Assembly (NCBI GenBank): GCA_943735955.1
Contig: OX030955.1
Coordinates: forward strand, 9,343,147 to 9,407,146
DNA length: 64,000 nt
Direction of reading: 5' to 3'
DNA from: Piscicola geometra
Taxonomy: Eukaryota; Annelida; Clitellata; Hirudinida; Piscicolidae
Part shown: positions 1-25,155 of the stretch, one piece after another
How positions within the stretch are numbered: position 1 is the first letter of the stretch
Layout: every line of letters starts with the position of its first letter
Made by a program: the position numbers and the translations under genes
Notes under the pieces: model-generated
Seen by the model: the letters and a program-made list of their open reading frames with translations, nothing else
Database searches by the model: none
What the model was told of the DNA's origin: nothing

Positions 1-1995
1 ATACTAACAGTTTTTCATATAAAACAAGTAAATTGTTTTTTACAATTTATTTTCAATAGTCTATTTAGAATATATACTTTATATAGTCTATTATACTTTT
101 TATAGTATATTATACTTCATATAGTATATTATACTTTATATAGTCTATTATACTTTATATAGTCTATTATACTTTATATAGTCTATTATACTTTTTATAG
201 TATATTATACTTCATATAGTCTATTATACTTTTTATAGTATATTATACTTCATATAGTCTATTATACTTTTTATAGTCTATTATACTTTATATAGTCTAT
301 ATAGATTTTTCAGAGCGCTACCATCATCTCCCGAGGTGGACAAATGCCAGAGACAGATTTATCAATGTCTACAATCTCTTCCTACGTTTCATCTTAAACA
401 ACTATTCATGTTCCGTGTTCCATCTTGGGCAACTATGACCATGCTATGACCATCTATTTTTATTAGATGGGCGGAAGTGACCATCTATTGTTACAACAGG
501 CTAATCACTCATTTATTAATTTTACTAATTGCACATAATGAAACTGTAGCGCATCAACTAATGAATAATAATATAAGAAAATGTATCTTCTTTCGATGTT
601 GACGATAAAACAGCAAAACGTGATCTTCCATCGTTTTAACTATTCTTCAAAAAATAAGTTTATCAATTATTATAAGTGAACGAGACAACTCTCAGAAACG
701 AAACCAACATACAAATAAGCTTAGAAAATTAATGCATAAATAAAAAATATATATACATTTTTCATATATATTGCATAGCTGTAAAAATCTCGTTCCATCT
801 TAGGAACTGCTTCATTTTGAGCTACCTCTCTCTAATATTTAAATTCATATCGGGTTCTACCTTCAAATGTACTTTCATATATCATATTCCAACTAGTCTT
901 AATGATATTAGCGACATAAAATGAATAAATTTAACATTTTCTAATAAATTTTTGTGAATTTTTGTATGTCTTGACCATAAATAAAGCAAAAATAAGTTGC
1001 AAAAATGTCAGTAAAAACGGTTATTGCTTTTTTATCTTGATGGCAATCAGGGCTGCTTATTGATATGCAGTCATGACATTTTTCAAACAAAACAATAAAA
1101 AAGCCAACGGCTAAATTCGTTTTTCCGGTCTGTAAAACTGCCGATAAATTGTCAGTTGATAAATTATTTTAAAAACTCGTAACCTCTTTAGAGTTTTTAC
1201 AAATAGATTATTTCGCAGTTACCAGTTTCATTGTTACCGGAATCATTGCAAAGTTTGTTTACTTTACCCTTCGCAAGTTTATGAGATAAAGCTGCCATTA
1301 TAGCCCTGACAGATTGGAAAGCATGGTCAGTAATGACATTCAACTGAAAAATGTTGCTGTTAGTGTGAAAAACGAAGAACCAGATTTTGGCGATGATAAG
1401 AATGTGCTGTAAAACTCTCTAAGAGAAGAAAAAAACTCAAATAAGATTTGTTACACGACTGAGGTCATCGACAAATAGATTTGACACGAATGCTTTGTTC
1501 CTCGTCGTTAAAAAGAAGGTTTTATGCAAAATACAAAGGGGAAAAAATTGTTTGTTGTTTTTAAAAAAACAAATTTAGGTAAATATAACTATTTTATTGT
1601 TAAAATTACTTAATAAAAATGGCTAAAGAAGTTTCATTTCCCTTTCTAGGTCTGAAAACAACAGAAAGAGTAGCCTATATGAATTAAATGGAAAAAAAAT
1701 TATATAAAAGATTCAAATAATTTTTTAAATAAATTAAATAAGACTCCTGCGAGTTCAGGTAAACCCCTGTGAACCCGCAAGAAAGCATTACTGCAAACCA
1801 TTCTCTGTTTAAATATTTATTTCTAAACCCTGTAGCACAATACCGCCTCATCACATGTGAGCAACATCACACACACACATTTTCCCATACACATTACACC
1901 CATTCTACCACACGACCACAGCACATCACTTCAACGTCACCCAACTATCATATCATACCATAGGATTCCTATGCACACCCCACACGCACACACAG
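1..1995. other. AT-rich upstream stretch, no gene recognised
   Basis: Apart from the tandem repeat at 84-305 this stretch shows no exon I can support. The missing N-terminal exon(s) of stomatin, which should encode a cytoplasmic tail and a membrane hairpin, ought to lie here or left of the window, but no convincing hydrophobic open segment with splice sites was found. Immediately before the first visible exon the sequence is CA-rich (1868-1995). Confidence 0.6.
84..305. repeat. AT-rich tandem repeat, about 20-bp unit
   Basis: Roughly eleven degenerate copies of a unit containing ATAGTCTATTATACTTTA or its variant ATAGTATATTATACTTCA follow one another. No coding potential is seen. It is probably a simple minisatellite. 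Confidence 0.85.
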
Positions 1996-4900
1996 GTGGT
2001 GCAAGAGTACGAAAGAGCAGTGATCTTCCGACTGGGGAGACTCTCTTTTGGAGGAGCCAAGGGACCTGGTGAACTCTTTTTAATTCAAATTTACTTTTAG
2101 TTTTTTTTTTCGAAAAATATTATGTGTGGTCTCGCATTCATGACTCAATCTGCCCTCGTATAAATAAATAAATGTATTTATTTATATCAACTTTCTGCAA
2201 ACGCTTTTGGACTCATCTTAAAGGAGAAAACATTGATTTTTCAACATTTGAAAAATATTCAAAGATATTTGAAAACTATTTCATTTAGTGTATACCAAAT
2301 CTTCTCGAATTTCTCTGCTGTCCTTGAGGGACGTTTTGTGTCGTATACTTTCGTAGCTTTCAAAGCATTGGTTGAAATAAATAAAAAATGTAAAAAATAA
2401 AAAACGATATAAAGGAAGTTTTATGATTGAGCAAGAATATTTCCGACATATAATCCAAGCCTATGGACTTTAGCAAAAACTGTTATAAAGACTGAATAAA
2501 CAACCTTGGTTTTTTTACTTTAAAAAATGTTTTCAATACGCTTGGTTGAAGCTAGTGAACATCTAATGTCTACGGTGAAACAACAGGCAAAGATAGATAG
2601 ATAGATAAAACTGATAGATCCTCTTATTTTAAATTTTCAAACAACGATTTCATTCATGTAGCGAAAAAGTTGAAAATGCTCCGACGCATTTCAAAGGCAT
2701 ATCCTAAAAGCTTCTAATTCGTAATATATATTATTAACTGTCTCTTAATAAAAATTATCTTTTCAATTAAATTTTTTTTTGAATACACACACACACACAT
2801 ACACACACAAAAACACACACACACACACACACACACATACACAAACACACACACACACTCACACACACACACACACACATACAGGAATCTTCTTCGTGCT
2901 TCCGTGCATAGACACTTACACGAAGGTTGATCTGAGAACAGTCACTTTTGATGTGCCGCCGCAAGAAGTCAGCCATTATTCATCCCTGCATATTCTATCG
3001 TCGTCCTGATGTATTTATCTCTTTTTCTGGTTTATGTTGTAAAATGCTATTTATAAAAAGTAATATTCTTTTAAAATTAAAGTTTACATTTTGTATAGCT
3101 AAATGTTATTTTCTGTGGAAATTTTAGAACTGTAAATAAACCGTTTTTTGATTTTTTTTCTCAAAAACATAACAAAAAGTGTTCTGTTCATCGTAAAATT
3201 TTCAAACAAATGTTCTAACCCTACCTATAAGCCTTATCTTACCCATAACCCTAACTCTACTCATAACTCAAACATAACTTTTTATTTTCAAAAATATAAA
3301 GATATGGGATCACAGGAAATTTTCACTAAATATACCTAAAAATGAATAATTTCACGGAAACTATAATTCAGGGTTTTAAATATTGATTTTCAACGCACTT
3401 TGAAAGTTTATTTTTCAAAACTCTTCGAAAACACATTTACGATTTCCCTTCGACCACTCAATCACTAAGCATCCACTCGAGAAACACATCTTTCACTTCA
3501 CATGCATTACCGAATTACCCTGCACTCACTCACTCAATCAATCATGGGTCCCTTACCAACCACTCACCGACCACTCACCACTCAACTATCCATCCCTCCA
3601 CCCAAAGGTGCTCACCAAAGACAGTGTCACAGTGTCAGTGGACGCGGTGGTCTACTACAGGGTCTCGAACGCCACTGTCTCGGTCGCCAATGTCGAAAAT
3701 GCCCACCACTCGACGCGACTGCTCGCCCAAACCACCCTCCGAAACGTTCTAGGCACGAAAAATCTCTCTGAAATCCTCTCTGAAAGGGAAGCCATATCGT
3801 CTTCCATGCAGGTGAAGCAAAGGTTTATGAGCGAGGATTTTTGCGAATGCTGCGCTGAACCAGTTGAAATGTGAAGAGGGTTTTGAATGGATGAGTGGGT
3901 TGAAAGAAAAGAAAGATTCTAATGAAAAGAAAACAGTTTCGTAAGAGATACATCGACGAAGCGTATATAAAATCTAGCGAATTTGCAACATTGTATAGAA
4001 AAAATCAATGAATAAATACGATTACAGAGAGAAAATCATGGCAATATTGGTCGTGGATTGGCTTAAAACATGCTTGGAAAAGCTTTCATGCACAACCCGC
4101 CACACGGAGTCTGTGCAGTAATACTGCGTACAGCCGGAGCTTGTGTACGATTGAGTGGAGAAGAAAGAAGTGGGCAGAAGATACAGCTATACAATGCTCT
4201 GGAGCGTGTGTAGAAATAGTTGTCTCTTGCAATGTATTCAGCTGTGGAGTTACTGGAGTCGTAATTAGTTCTATGCGATGAGAATGTCAATTGTATTGAA
4301 TTTGCCTTGCGGGAAAGTTGTATGCGATGCTTGTACACAAATATCTTGTAACATGTTGGGTGGATGACGAGGAAATAGGTTCAATGTTGGTACAAAAGCA
4401 TTAAACAAAAGAATAAAATGGCTGATAATAAAGACGATAAAGATGGAGATGTTGATAATGATAATGATGAAGATGATCATTGTGATAATAATCAAAGTGA
4501 AGAAAGAAGGCGATAAGATCAGACATCATTTGTGAATATATGCATTAAAATGTTATGGCCACGTTGAAGCATAACTCACCATAAAATTGTTATGAAAAAT
4601 AATTCTCACAGGAAACATTAGACGTAGCGACCGAGAGCTGGGGAATAATGGTCGAGAGGGTGGAAATGTAAGTCGCGTGGAATATATTTATTCTTCTTTT
4701 TGTTATTTTGGCATTATTTTACATTATTTAAATTCACGTTTTCCACATTTTGTTTCCTCTTCCTTGAAGACAACTTCTCATCTTAGTCATAAGTTTTTTC
4801 CAACTTCATGTTCGTAGAATTCTTTAAGCCTTCTCAAGCTTTAAAAAATTTTTTTTAACGCAATAACCTCCTTGAAACCTTCCTTGCAAGTCGAAATCCT

Positions 4901-6701
4901 TATTGATCGACAGATATGAATCAACTCATCTAAATATGCCTCTGCCCATTCATCAGTGCAGTAATAACTATGATTAACGCCCCTTTTGTATTCAGTGACT
5001 TCTTAGTATTTAGTGGCCCTGCTCGGATTCTCTCTTAAATTCATTTTCAAGCTTCTTTATGCATTTATCTAGATTTCTACACGGCTTTAAAATGTTTTAT
5101 ACCCTTTTTTAAACATTTTCTAACGGAGTATTACTCTGAATTCTTCTCTTTAAACCAGACACTCAGAGGCATCTTTATTGAGGCTCCATATTCATCTCTA
5201 AACTACTCACAAATCTTCTTTGAAAACAAGAACATAGACGGAAAAAACGTTGAATACGCTTTAAGCTTTCCTTCTGAATGCAAATCACCAGAGTGGCGGC
5301 TGGAATGGAATTCGTCTTGAGTTACAGCATACACCGTTGTATTCTTCTCTCCGACATCAATCGTAAATAGATAGATTCGTATCGATAGTTTTTCCATAGA
5401 AAATGGTTTTTCACTTATCCAGTATTTCAAATTCCTATTACATGTGTGCATGCTTATTTGTACGACCTTCCAAAACCTTTCAGAACCATTTTAAAATTAT
5501 TTTTTACCTTCTCTTTCAGACATTTTAAAAACATATATTTTTTATTCATGATAAAGCGATTCTTTTTAGATCTTTGATATTAAAGGCCTTCATAATTAAT
5601 ACTTCCATTTATTTAAATCAATCAGTCGAAATAAATTAACTTTTTTCAGAATATTTTAAAAAAGAGCTTTATGAGTCTTAAATTTGTAATTTACTTGTAC
5701 TTTGTATTTCAAATTTTTTTGGAGTTGTTTAAATACAAAGTCAAAAGCAGAATTTAAAACATCAAATTCTTCTAAACCCTTCCTTCACAGTCTAAAACTT
5801 ACCAAAGATTGTACTTACAAACTACTAAATAAACATTTTAAGATAAATTTTCTTAAGTTATTTTTAAAGTTTTAAAATCATTGACATCACATACAGTAAA
5901 GACGTTCGTCTGCCGATCCAGCTACAGAGGGCGATGGCTGCAGAGGCAGAAGCTGCGAGAGAAGCCAGAGCCAAGGTGGGTGGTGCTGGTGATGATAGTC
6001 AAAAGCCTTCTCGTGATTGAAGAAGTTTACATAAAAAGACGAATTCCACTCTACCGATTGCTCCAGATTGATGCGTGGATTTGCAATTTGATCCTTGCTC
6101 GATCTATCTTTTCGAACGCCTGCTTGTTGATCTCGGAGATGTGGGTCTTCTTCTTTTTTCATCTGCTTCAGCTGGATGCGATCAAATACTTTTCCTCGAA
6201 TCAACAACAGAAGCTGAAGTCGTCTCTTTTGGGGATCTAACGAGATAACCTTCTTTCCCTTCTTTTGCGACTTCTTTTTTTTCACTGATGATGGATTACA
6301 GATTCTTATTACTGTTATGACAAGCTGCTTCTTTCTCCTGTAGCAAGCATCTCAAAGTAGTTTCTTTTTTCTGTTTTGAGGCTTCTCGTGTACCGAACGT
6401 CTTGGCAGTTCATGTCCTGCTATTATTGACATAAAACTTTCCTTTTCTTTAAAATAAATAATTTTGAAAAAAAAGCATTTATCCCAATTTAACCACTGAA
6501 ACACGCTCACAGGTGATAGCAGCGGAGGGAGAACAGAACTCGGCAAGGGCCCTCAAGGAGGCGTCTGACATCATCAACGAGTCCTCGTGCGCACTGCAGC
6601 TCAGGTACCTGCAGACCCTCTCTGGCATTTCCGCAGAGAAAAACTCCACCATCATCTTTCCCATTCCTATCGAACTGCTGAATAATTTCTGTAGGAAATG
6701 A
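1996..6701 (+). CDS. STOM: Stomatin (band 7 / SPFH domain), 5' incomplete, six exons
   Basis: Stomatins are cholesterol-binding oligomeric proteins on the inner face of the plasma membrane that tune ion channels. Visible exons are 1996-2068, 2885-2967, 3608-3811, 4612-4667, 5897-5975 and 6513-6701 (stop 6699-6701); phases close, giving 227 residues. The order matches family landmarks: EYERAVIFRLGRL, PPQEVLTKDSVTVSVDAVVY, LLAQTTLRNVLGTKNLSEIL, SWGIMVERVE, IKDVRLPIQLQRAMAAEAEA and KVIAAEGEQNSARALKEAS. Human stomatin is 288 residues, so about 57 N-terminal residues with the membrane hairpin are missing and not found upstream. The C terminus ends a few residues after the family's FPIPIELL block. 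It could equally be called a MEC-2/podocin-type stomatin; without the N terminus the subclass is open. Confidence 0.95.
2783..2880 (+). repeat. (CA)n microsatellite before stomatin acceptor
   Basis: A nearly pure CA repeat runs up to the acceptor CATACAG at 2878-2884 and replaces a conventional polypyrimidine tract for the exon at 2885. Confidence 0.9.
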
Positions 6702-9700
6702 CCGGTGTTGAAGTGTTGAAGTAATGGTGTTGTTGTAGCTGGGTGAGTGTGGATAGGATGCTTGGAAAAATGGTTTCAATGAATTGGTTGTATGCTTCGA
6801 GGTTGTTAATAGCTTGAGAAAGAATTGTTTTAAGTTGAAAATTTCTTTTTAGCTTGATCTTCATGAATGGAAATTGTTTAAATGTAAGAAAAATTTTTAG
6901 CAGGGAGCTGAGTTTGAAAAACAATTTATGCTAGTTACGAAGAATATGTTTTTCTTTTTCAATTTTCTATGATCTCATTGAGAAATTAACTCTGAAAGAC
7001 TGAGAAACAGGTGCAAGTGTTTTGTGTCCTTCACAAGTCAAAGAATTATTATTTGTGCCAAAATCTTCATACCAACTTATGCTATAATATCTCCGGAACA
7101 TTATACAAATGTTATACAAACAGTATTTGGTCGTAAGCTTTAAATACCCAACACGAAACTACCATCATCATTTTATCCTACTCTTCATCATTATTATCAT
7201 CCTCATCATTTTTATCATCCTCATCATCATCATTATCATCATCATCGTCATCACTACCAGCACATCACCACTAGCACATTGACCCTAATACAACCGGGAA
7301 CAACCTCCTTGAACCAAAGTTTTGTCGATCCCCTTGAACGCAGATCACTGGAGAAATTTCTGCTTTTAAGAGCTAATAATATTTTATAAAATACGATATA
7401 TTATTAAGTTATTATATATATAAAAATATATTTAATAATTAATAATTTATAATATTGGACGGTGGATGGGCCTGCGTGAGGACCCGAGACACATGTGTTT
7501 CTTTCGTGCCGTTTCCGCTTAAATATATGGTTCACGTGTGATTACAACGTTTGTCCTTCAATTCTTTTTGATTTTTTCTTCTTTTCATTGATTTATTTAT
7601 TTGTTTAGAATTGCTCCAGTTGGTTTTGAAATGTATATTTTTATTTAAAAGATTTATTTACATACCGCCTGTTTATTTGACTAAACGACTTTTAAAATGA
7701 ATTTATTAATAGAATGGTTATTCGTGTGCGTTAGTTAGTTTCAACCACAAAACTATCAAACTTTTATTCTAAGTGGTTAAAGTATAATAAGAAATATATA
7801 TATATATATAATACTCCAGTGACTATGGTATGAATTAAATGATAAATTATTTTGTCACCATGTTTCCGAGTTTGCATTTACTTTTTTCTTAGTATTCTTT
7901 TAAGCCAAAGCAATTAAGTCTGCAAAAACACAAACTGCAAAGGGTCATTTAATTTAAATATTCAAGAATTTGTTATCATTAATTTATATATATAAATTTA
8001 AATGCAGCTTTTCCACTGTTTTGAAAAACTTAACCTTGTTATTTACATTTATAATTAAGCCAAACGATTGACTTAAATTTACTTTTTTGAAAGTCTTAGA
8101 ATTATATTCAAATTATATTTATGTCATCTCATTTTTCTTTAGAGCTAATTTTTTTACTGAAAAAAAATGCATGCGATTTCATAGCTCTTGCTAAAAACAA
8201 ACGAATAATTTTGTCAACATTGGACGGTTTCTTCATGTCCCTTGAAAGCAACTTTTTCTTTTTAGAATAAGTCTCAAATCATCTATACTATTGAATGGCC
8301 GTGACCAACTGCTTTCCGTCTGTTCACTAATCATTGTCCATCAATCACTTAATTTATTTCCTGTGAACTTCAAACTTACGATGAATCTCTGATGAATTAA
8401 CTCACTTAGATCAAATACTGTTAGCTTAATTTGTTTTAAAAAGACTATTTGTATGAAATAAGGCTTTAAAACCTGTCGATAATACATTTGATAAAAGACA
8501 AGCGACCACGTTTTGTGAAATAATTGGCAAGCAGATTGATACTTGTGTGTTAGAAGCAGTCTCATGTAAGGTCATGGTGTCACCATAGCTACCCCCTTCC
8601 AGCATCTGGAATGACTTTGTATATCGACTAATAATAAGAGACTTCATGATGGTCAGCATTCTAAACATATTTCCATATCGTGTTTTCAGCACTTGTTCCC
8701 CATAGAGCTTTAAAAGAAAAAAAACTTTAAAATGAATTTAATATTAAAATAATTTATATATTAGTTATTTAATTATAATATTTAACATTTCACTTTTATT
8801 CACGTTTTTATGGAAACCAGGCATGGTATAAAAATTTCAAAGTACAAACCTTCCCTAAAACTGTTTTCTTCATGAATATTGCGGCTGATTTGTAGATTGT
8901 CACCACCACTCGTAAATCCCCGAGCTTTTTTATCGCTGAGCTATCGATATTTTCCGAAACCAAAAGAACATCAAAGTATATTGAAAAATGTAAATTTAAA
9001 TAAATGATATGTTATTTAATTAATTAATGAATATTACTTGTTATTAACGAAAATCAAAATCGTTTAAACATTCATTTCGAATTTTAATTTTCCATTTCAA
9101 ACAGAAATAATATTTTTATAGTTATTTAAACTTTTAACAAAGTTTAAAACTTGGAATTTTTTAATGCATTTAATTTTTATTTGCGTATTTAAATAAAAAT
9201 TTGATTAAATTAAATTTTGGTGTTTCGAGAAAGATATCCGAACTCGGGGGTATACAGGTGTTAGTTACGACAATCTAGAAATCATCCGTTATTTAAAATG
9301 ATAACTCTTCTACTGATAAACTGTGAGTTTATTGTATAAGGATTTTTTATTTTAAATAATTAGATTTATCTGAACATTTTCTTGTAAAATTTGTGTTAGC
9401 AACTAAATAGACAATTTTGAAGTCAAAATTATTTATTAAAAATTATTTTTACTGAATTATTTATTTCTTTAATAAATACGATCAAACTGCCTATTATCTT
9501 ATACTAATTTGAAAATACTATAAGGGTTTCAAGAAAACAAAAACCATGCAACATTCATAAAAAATATTCGACACTTTCATACAATTTATTATTAAAAAAT
9601 TAAATAAAAAGCTTTGAAATTCTATTTGGGTGTATTAAAAGAGAGTCAATAGAATTCATTAAAAATTATAAACTTTATGTCTGGTTTATTTGTAGAACAT

Positions 9701-10314
9701 TTAAGAAACACGACTAAATACTAATCCACTATAACTTATAGTTTGTAAGCTATTATCCCTCAAAAATGTGCATATTGGCGCCTTAGGTTTTTAAAGGTAG
9801 GGTGCTCTATACAATAACCCACGACTCATGCATTTGCATCTAATGGACGCAGGGCAGATGTGTTTAAAACTGCTTTCTCCTAGTTTAACTTCTAAGTATA
9901 AAATCCAGTTTAACTGATATAACTTCTTTTTTTTTTCTTTAAAACGAATGGATAAATAATACATTGCTGAAATGTTAAGCGTTATCGTTGACACATGCAA
10001 GGTAGCGACGATGAGCCGTCTCGAAGTGAAAATATTACAAGCTCTCAAAAACCTTCCAACCCCTAAAAAAGACCCTCTAAATTATACCCTCCAACCACCC
10101 CTTGCCAACCTCCTGTCATCCACCCACCTTCTAACCAAAATACCCCCAACCATCCCCAGCCAATCACACATCTCCCAACCACACCTAACACCCCAGCTAA
10201 CCACCCCAAACCAGCCAAACCCATCCTCAACCCATCCCCCTTCCTAACCCCATCTAAATAAACCAAAAGGGTGAGCAACCCCCTCCCCCCTCCTCCTTCA
10301 CTACAGTATGCACA
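6702..10314. other. Convergent intergenic region between stomatin and Miro
   Basis: About 3.6 kb of AT-rich sequence between two convergent genes. It holds a short TCA-rich tract (7185-7275), a short (TA)n at 7795-7810 and a CA/CCA-rich stretch at 10080-10250 downstream of the Miro stop. No exon or RNA gene is recognised. Both 3' UTRs must lie here. Confidence 0.6.
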
Positions 10315-21459
<11,145 letters not shown>

Positions 21460-22339
21460 AATAAAAATGGCTGCAAGTTTGATTTTAGTGTTGATTAATA
21501 ATTAATATTTATATTATAAATTTTATAGGTTAAATAATACACATTTACATTTTTTAAACTTTAAAGTTATAAAATACATCTTGCCAAATTTATATATAAA
21601 TTGCATGTATTTATTTGCACTCATTTCTAAAAAAAATCCTCAATGCAATATCCACATCATATTTTAATCATTAAAATTTAATTATTTAAATTTTGAATAT
21701 TTACAATTGTTTAACAAACTACATGAAAGATGTATTATTCTTTAAATATTTTTACTAATTTCAAAGATTAAAATACCATAAATAATTTTCTAATTGAAAA
21801 TCACCATATAAACTTGAATAAGATCGGCTTGTCAAAAATAGGTTCACACCGAGGTGAAAATTTTAAATTATCCTAGCCGAATCAGTACTTAATAATTTTT
21901 TTCTCAAATATTACTTAACTAGGTTTAAAATTTTTAATAATAAAAATAGCAAAGAAGGTTAATAATAATATAATATTTTCAGTTTATATGCATCAAGTTG
22001 AATTAACTTTGAAACGTTAGGGATCTTGCATGCGAATCTCTATCGTTATTATTAACATTATATTCTTTTTATACATAAACTAGTAATAATTTTTTACAAA
22101 TGAAATGCATGAATTTTTATTTTTATCTTATCAGTTCAAAATTACAATTTTTTTTATATAAAAACATTTTCAATTAAACAACTTAAACCTTCATAGAAGG
22201 ACCTGAAACAAAAATAGTTTTACTTTAATGTAGAATAAATTCGTTTATTAAATCAAAGTTTGCAATTGGGAAAAAAAGTTGATTCAAAAATAATAATTAA
22301 AGAACAAGATAATCGTTCAAGGGCTTATTAGGATTGAGC

Positions 22340-22765
22340 CTTCACTTGAATTCCCTTCATCTTCCAATATTCCTTCTCATGATCGCTAGAGTGTTATTGG
22401 CTTTCTTGAAAACCTTCCGAACCTGGCTGTCCCAGAGTTGTATTATCATGCAATACAACTTCTAAATACGTGCTACTGATGACGTAGGTGAGTTGTTGCC
22501 TGTGATGCTAACAGGTCCTATGGTGGAAATTCGTTTTTTTGTGAGTGGGTGGTTTTGCTTAGGATGTTTGAATCGTCCATCGTTTATGGAAGGCTGTCGT
22601 TTGCAAACAGGCGTACGAACAAGTTATGTTGAGTCTAACTTTACCTTCACCAACCTTATGAAGGGTCTCTTATGCCATAAGACTTATGAGACACTTTTTC
22701 GAAAGCTTTGATGAGTTCCAGCAGCACAACATCGATCTGGTTACCTTCAGCCAATCCATACTACA
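22340..22765 (-). pseudogene. Decayed LINE (non-LTR retrotransposon) reverse transcriptase fragment
   Basis: Minus-strand pieces in shifting frames match RT landmarks: GNQIDVVLLELIKAFEKVSH (the D-x-SKAFDKV motif A region; 22665-22755), RLFANDSLPSINDGRFKHP (the F-A-D-D catalytic box with D changed to N; about 22555-22620), and VRKVFKKANNTLAIMRRNIG (the conserved KANNTLAFLRRN block; about 22370-22430). Frameshifts and missing spacers show it is a relic. Confidence 0.8.
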
Positions 22766-24334
22766 AACTATAACAATGGAAAAAAAGATTAATTTAGAAA
22801 CCCAAACAATTGCAATAATTTAAGAAAGGCTGAAATCATAAAATAATTCAAACATTTCAGAAAATTAAAACTAATAAGCGTTAGAGAATGAAAGAAAATT
22901 AGTCAAACTACGTCAGATTTTCAATATTTTGTATTGGATGTTAATCCAAATGTTTATTTTTTAATGGAGAGATCGTGTAACCGTTTGTGGATATCGGCAA
23001 TGGCAGGTCAATAAAAAGCACATTACTCGAAAGCTAACACCCTGGAACCGACCTCACGACAGTAACTTATTTTAATATTTTTATTTTTCATACTTTTGGT
23101 TTTTTCAATCTAAAAACCAAATAGGCGTTTATGAGAAGAAGTCTATTCAAGAATAGGTCGCTAGTTGAAACTGATAAGTAGCTTCTGAATGCCATTGGGT
23201 GTTCTCTAAAATAAAAGTCATGGTTAATGACTTGATAAATAAAAACGGCATACTACTTATAACTTACCAGTACAGTTAAACTTATAAGTATACTTATAGC
23301 ATGCTATTTTATAAAATATAAGTAAAAACACTTATACTAAGGCGCTTGGTAGACTTTGAGCCTTTCTCAACATTTCGTCACTCGATGTACGATTAGCTTA
23401 TAGCTTAAAACATGAAGAAAAGTTAATCGGTCTGCTTATTTAATGATCTGGCCTTGTAAGCCAGATGATGTATTAAAAGCTTCACTAAAAACGGCTGTGA
23501 AAAGAATAATTTAATCGAACTAAAGATCACCTGCTCGCGTAATAAACAAACAACTAAAAAAATATTTTTATAAAAGACCAGCTATCAAAATGCATAAGAG
23601 ATTGTAATAGAAACGAACTATTTTAGCCTATATTTATAGGTAAAAAAATAATATTGGGAAATTGTAGAAATGAACAAAATTGACTAAATTCATGATATAA
23701 ATATATGAATTAGAAAATACGTTTTCGATAAATTTTTTATTAATTTCTAAAACAGTGAAAAACATCACGATAGTAATAAATCAAGAGGAGAAAGTAAGAA
23801 AAACAGGTAAAACAGGAGATCTAGGGCTTTATGCCTTCATACGTAAATTGATATTTATCAAAGCAACTTATTAAATGAAAAAATAATGAGATATATCCGA
23901 TTTCGTGGAAGTATATTAAAAATTTATTTTAGTGCTAATTGAAATTGAAATTTATAATGTCACTATAAATTATTAGAAAACAGCTGTTAACGGCAGCTTG
24001 AAATTCATGGAATATTACCGAAACTCGAAATGCCAGGCATCAAAAATAGACATTTTTAGAATTTAAAGATATCAAGTTCTATTTGAAATTGAAGTTAATA
24101 ATTTTACACATTTGATGAAGCTATTTACGAGTAGATTTTATATACTTCGACCAGGCATTGCTTCGTATGATAAAAGAACACGTATTCAAAAATTAAAAAA
24201 ACTGCTTATTTCACGTTTCGTAGAAGAGCCCAAGAGCAGGACAATATCTAAAGAAAAGATTAATTTAATGACGCAGAATATTTCACAAGCATTAGACATA
24301 ATTAATATCCCACTACGGCTGATAAAAATACCCA

Positions 24335-24369
24335 CCAATCAGAGGCGAGCTTCTTGTGCTAATGACGCA
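24335..24369 (+). promoter_or_regulatory. Candidate BTG promoter elements (CCAAT box, CRE-like TGACGCA)
   Basis: CCAATCAG at 24335-24342 and TGACGCA at 24363-24369 lie about 300 nt upstream of the BTG start codon in a GC-richer patch. No TATA box is obvious. This rests on motif sight only. Confidence 0.3.
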
Positions 24370-24669
24370 TTGCTAGCAACACGAGCCAGTGTATTTAACG
24401 CCCGTAACACCTTTGTTTTCTTGAAAGACGAAAAGGCGTTTTTTAAAGTCTTATTTGACGTTTTTCGTTAAAATTCGAAATTAAATCGTTTAAAAAAAGT
24501 TAATCGGTTAATTATCTATGTTTTTAAGTTGTTAAAATCGTTTTTTAATCAATTTAAAGGTTACTTTTCACTGGTTTTCGATGTTAGCTTTGTTGCGTTG
24601 GGCGTAGGAATACTCGTAAAATGGATTATAAGTTAAATAAAAACATTTTTTTGGCAGGTTCGCGTAAAA

Positions 24670-25107
24670 ATGCACACAGAAATACAAAACGCAGCTGCGT
24701 TGATCAGCAGTTTGGCTCAAGGTATCGACGCAGAAAAACGAGAAAGTCTCCGTGACAGCCTTTGTTCCTCCATGAGCGTTTCGTACACCGACCACTGGTT
24801 TCCAGAAAGACCCAACAAGGGATCCGCTTTCAGGTGCATTCAGATCAACCCTCGCTGTACCGACATTGTTCTTCAAAACGCCCTCCAAAACTGCGACCTT
24901 TCGATCCACGAAGTTTCCATGCTCTTCAAGAGCGTTTTCACGATTTGGGTGGACCCTGGCGAGGTGTCGTACCGTATTGGGGAGGACGGTAGCATCGGGG
25001 TTTACTTCAAGGAAACCTTAGATGTCATGATGCCTCGCCACTGCAGTCAGAAGAGCTCTCAAGGCATAATCTCCTCGAACGTTCAAAACATTCTCGTGAA
25101 TGTATGA
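24670..25107 (+). CDS. BTG1: BTG/Tob family antiproliferative protein (BTG1/BTG2-like)
   Basis: BTG proteins bind the CAF1/CCR4-NOT deadenylase and restrain proliferation. The 145-residue frame holds both signature boxes: Box A around residues 39-60 (YTDHWFPERPNKGSAFRCIQ) and Box B around 85-110 (TIWVDPGEVSYRIGEDGSIG). Vertebrate BTG1 is 171 residues; here the C-terminal tail is short and there is no Tob-like extension. The coding part is one exon. A strong acceptor (TTTTTTTGGCAG, ending 24657) just before the ATG suggests a 5' UTR intron, so the first exon is upstream and untranslated. The ATG at 24670 begins MHTEIQNAAALISSL, matching the helix that precedes Box A. Confidence 0.95.
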   Translation: MHTEIQNAAALISSLAQGIDAEKRESLRDSLCSSMSVSYTDHWFPERPNKGSAFRCIQINPRCTDIVLQNALQNCDLSIHEVSMLFKSVFTIWVDPGEVSYRIGEDGSIGVYFKETLDVMMPRHCSQKSSQGIISSNVQNILVNV

Positions 25108-25149
25108 CGATCATTACTTACCTTTTGATTATAAAATTTGATTATAAAT

Positions 25150-25155
25150 AATAAA
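25150..25155 (+). terminator. Polyadenylation signal AATAAA downstream of BTG
   Basis: A canonical AATAAA lies 43 nt after the BTG stop codon. A very short 3' UTR would result if it is used. Confidence 0.45.

Larger units (their letters stand above)
21460..24669. other. Divergent intergenic region between Miro and BTG
   Basis: 3.2 kb between two divergent start codons. It should contain both promoters. A decayed LINE fragment lies at 22340-22765; otherwise AT-rich with no recognised exon. An open segment at 24112-24471 matches no family I know and overlaps the likely BTG promoter, so it is not called. Confidence 0.6.

Noticed and set aside
3210..3270. Telomere-like CCCTAACC/CCATAACC repeats
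   Set aside because: Only a few irregular near-matches; not a telomeric array.
24112..24471. 119-codon frame upstream of BTG
   Set aside because: No family match, no splice or initiation context, AT-rich codons; overlaps the likely promoter.
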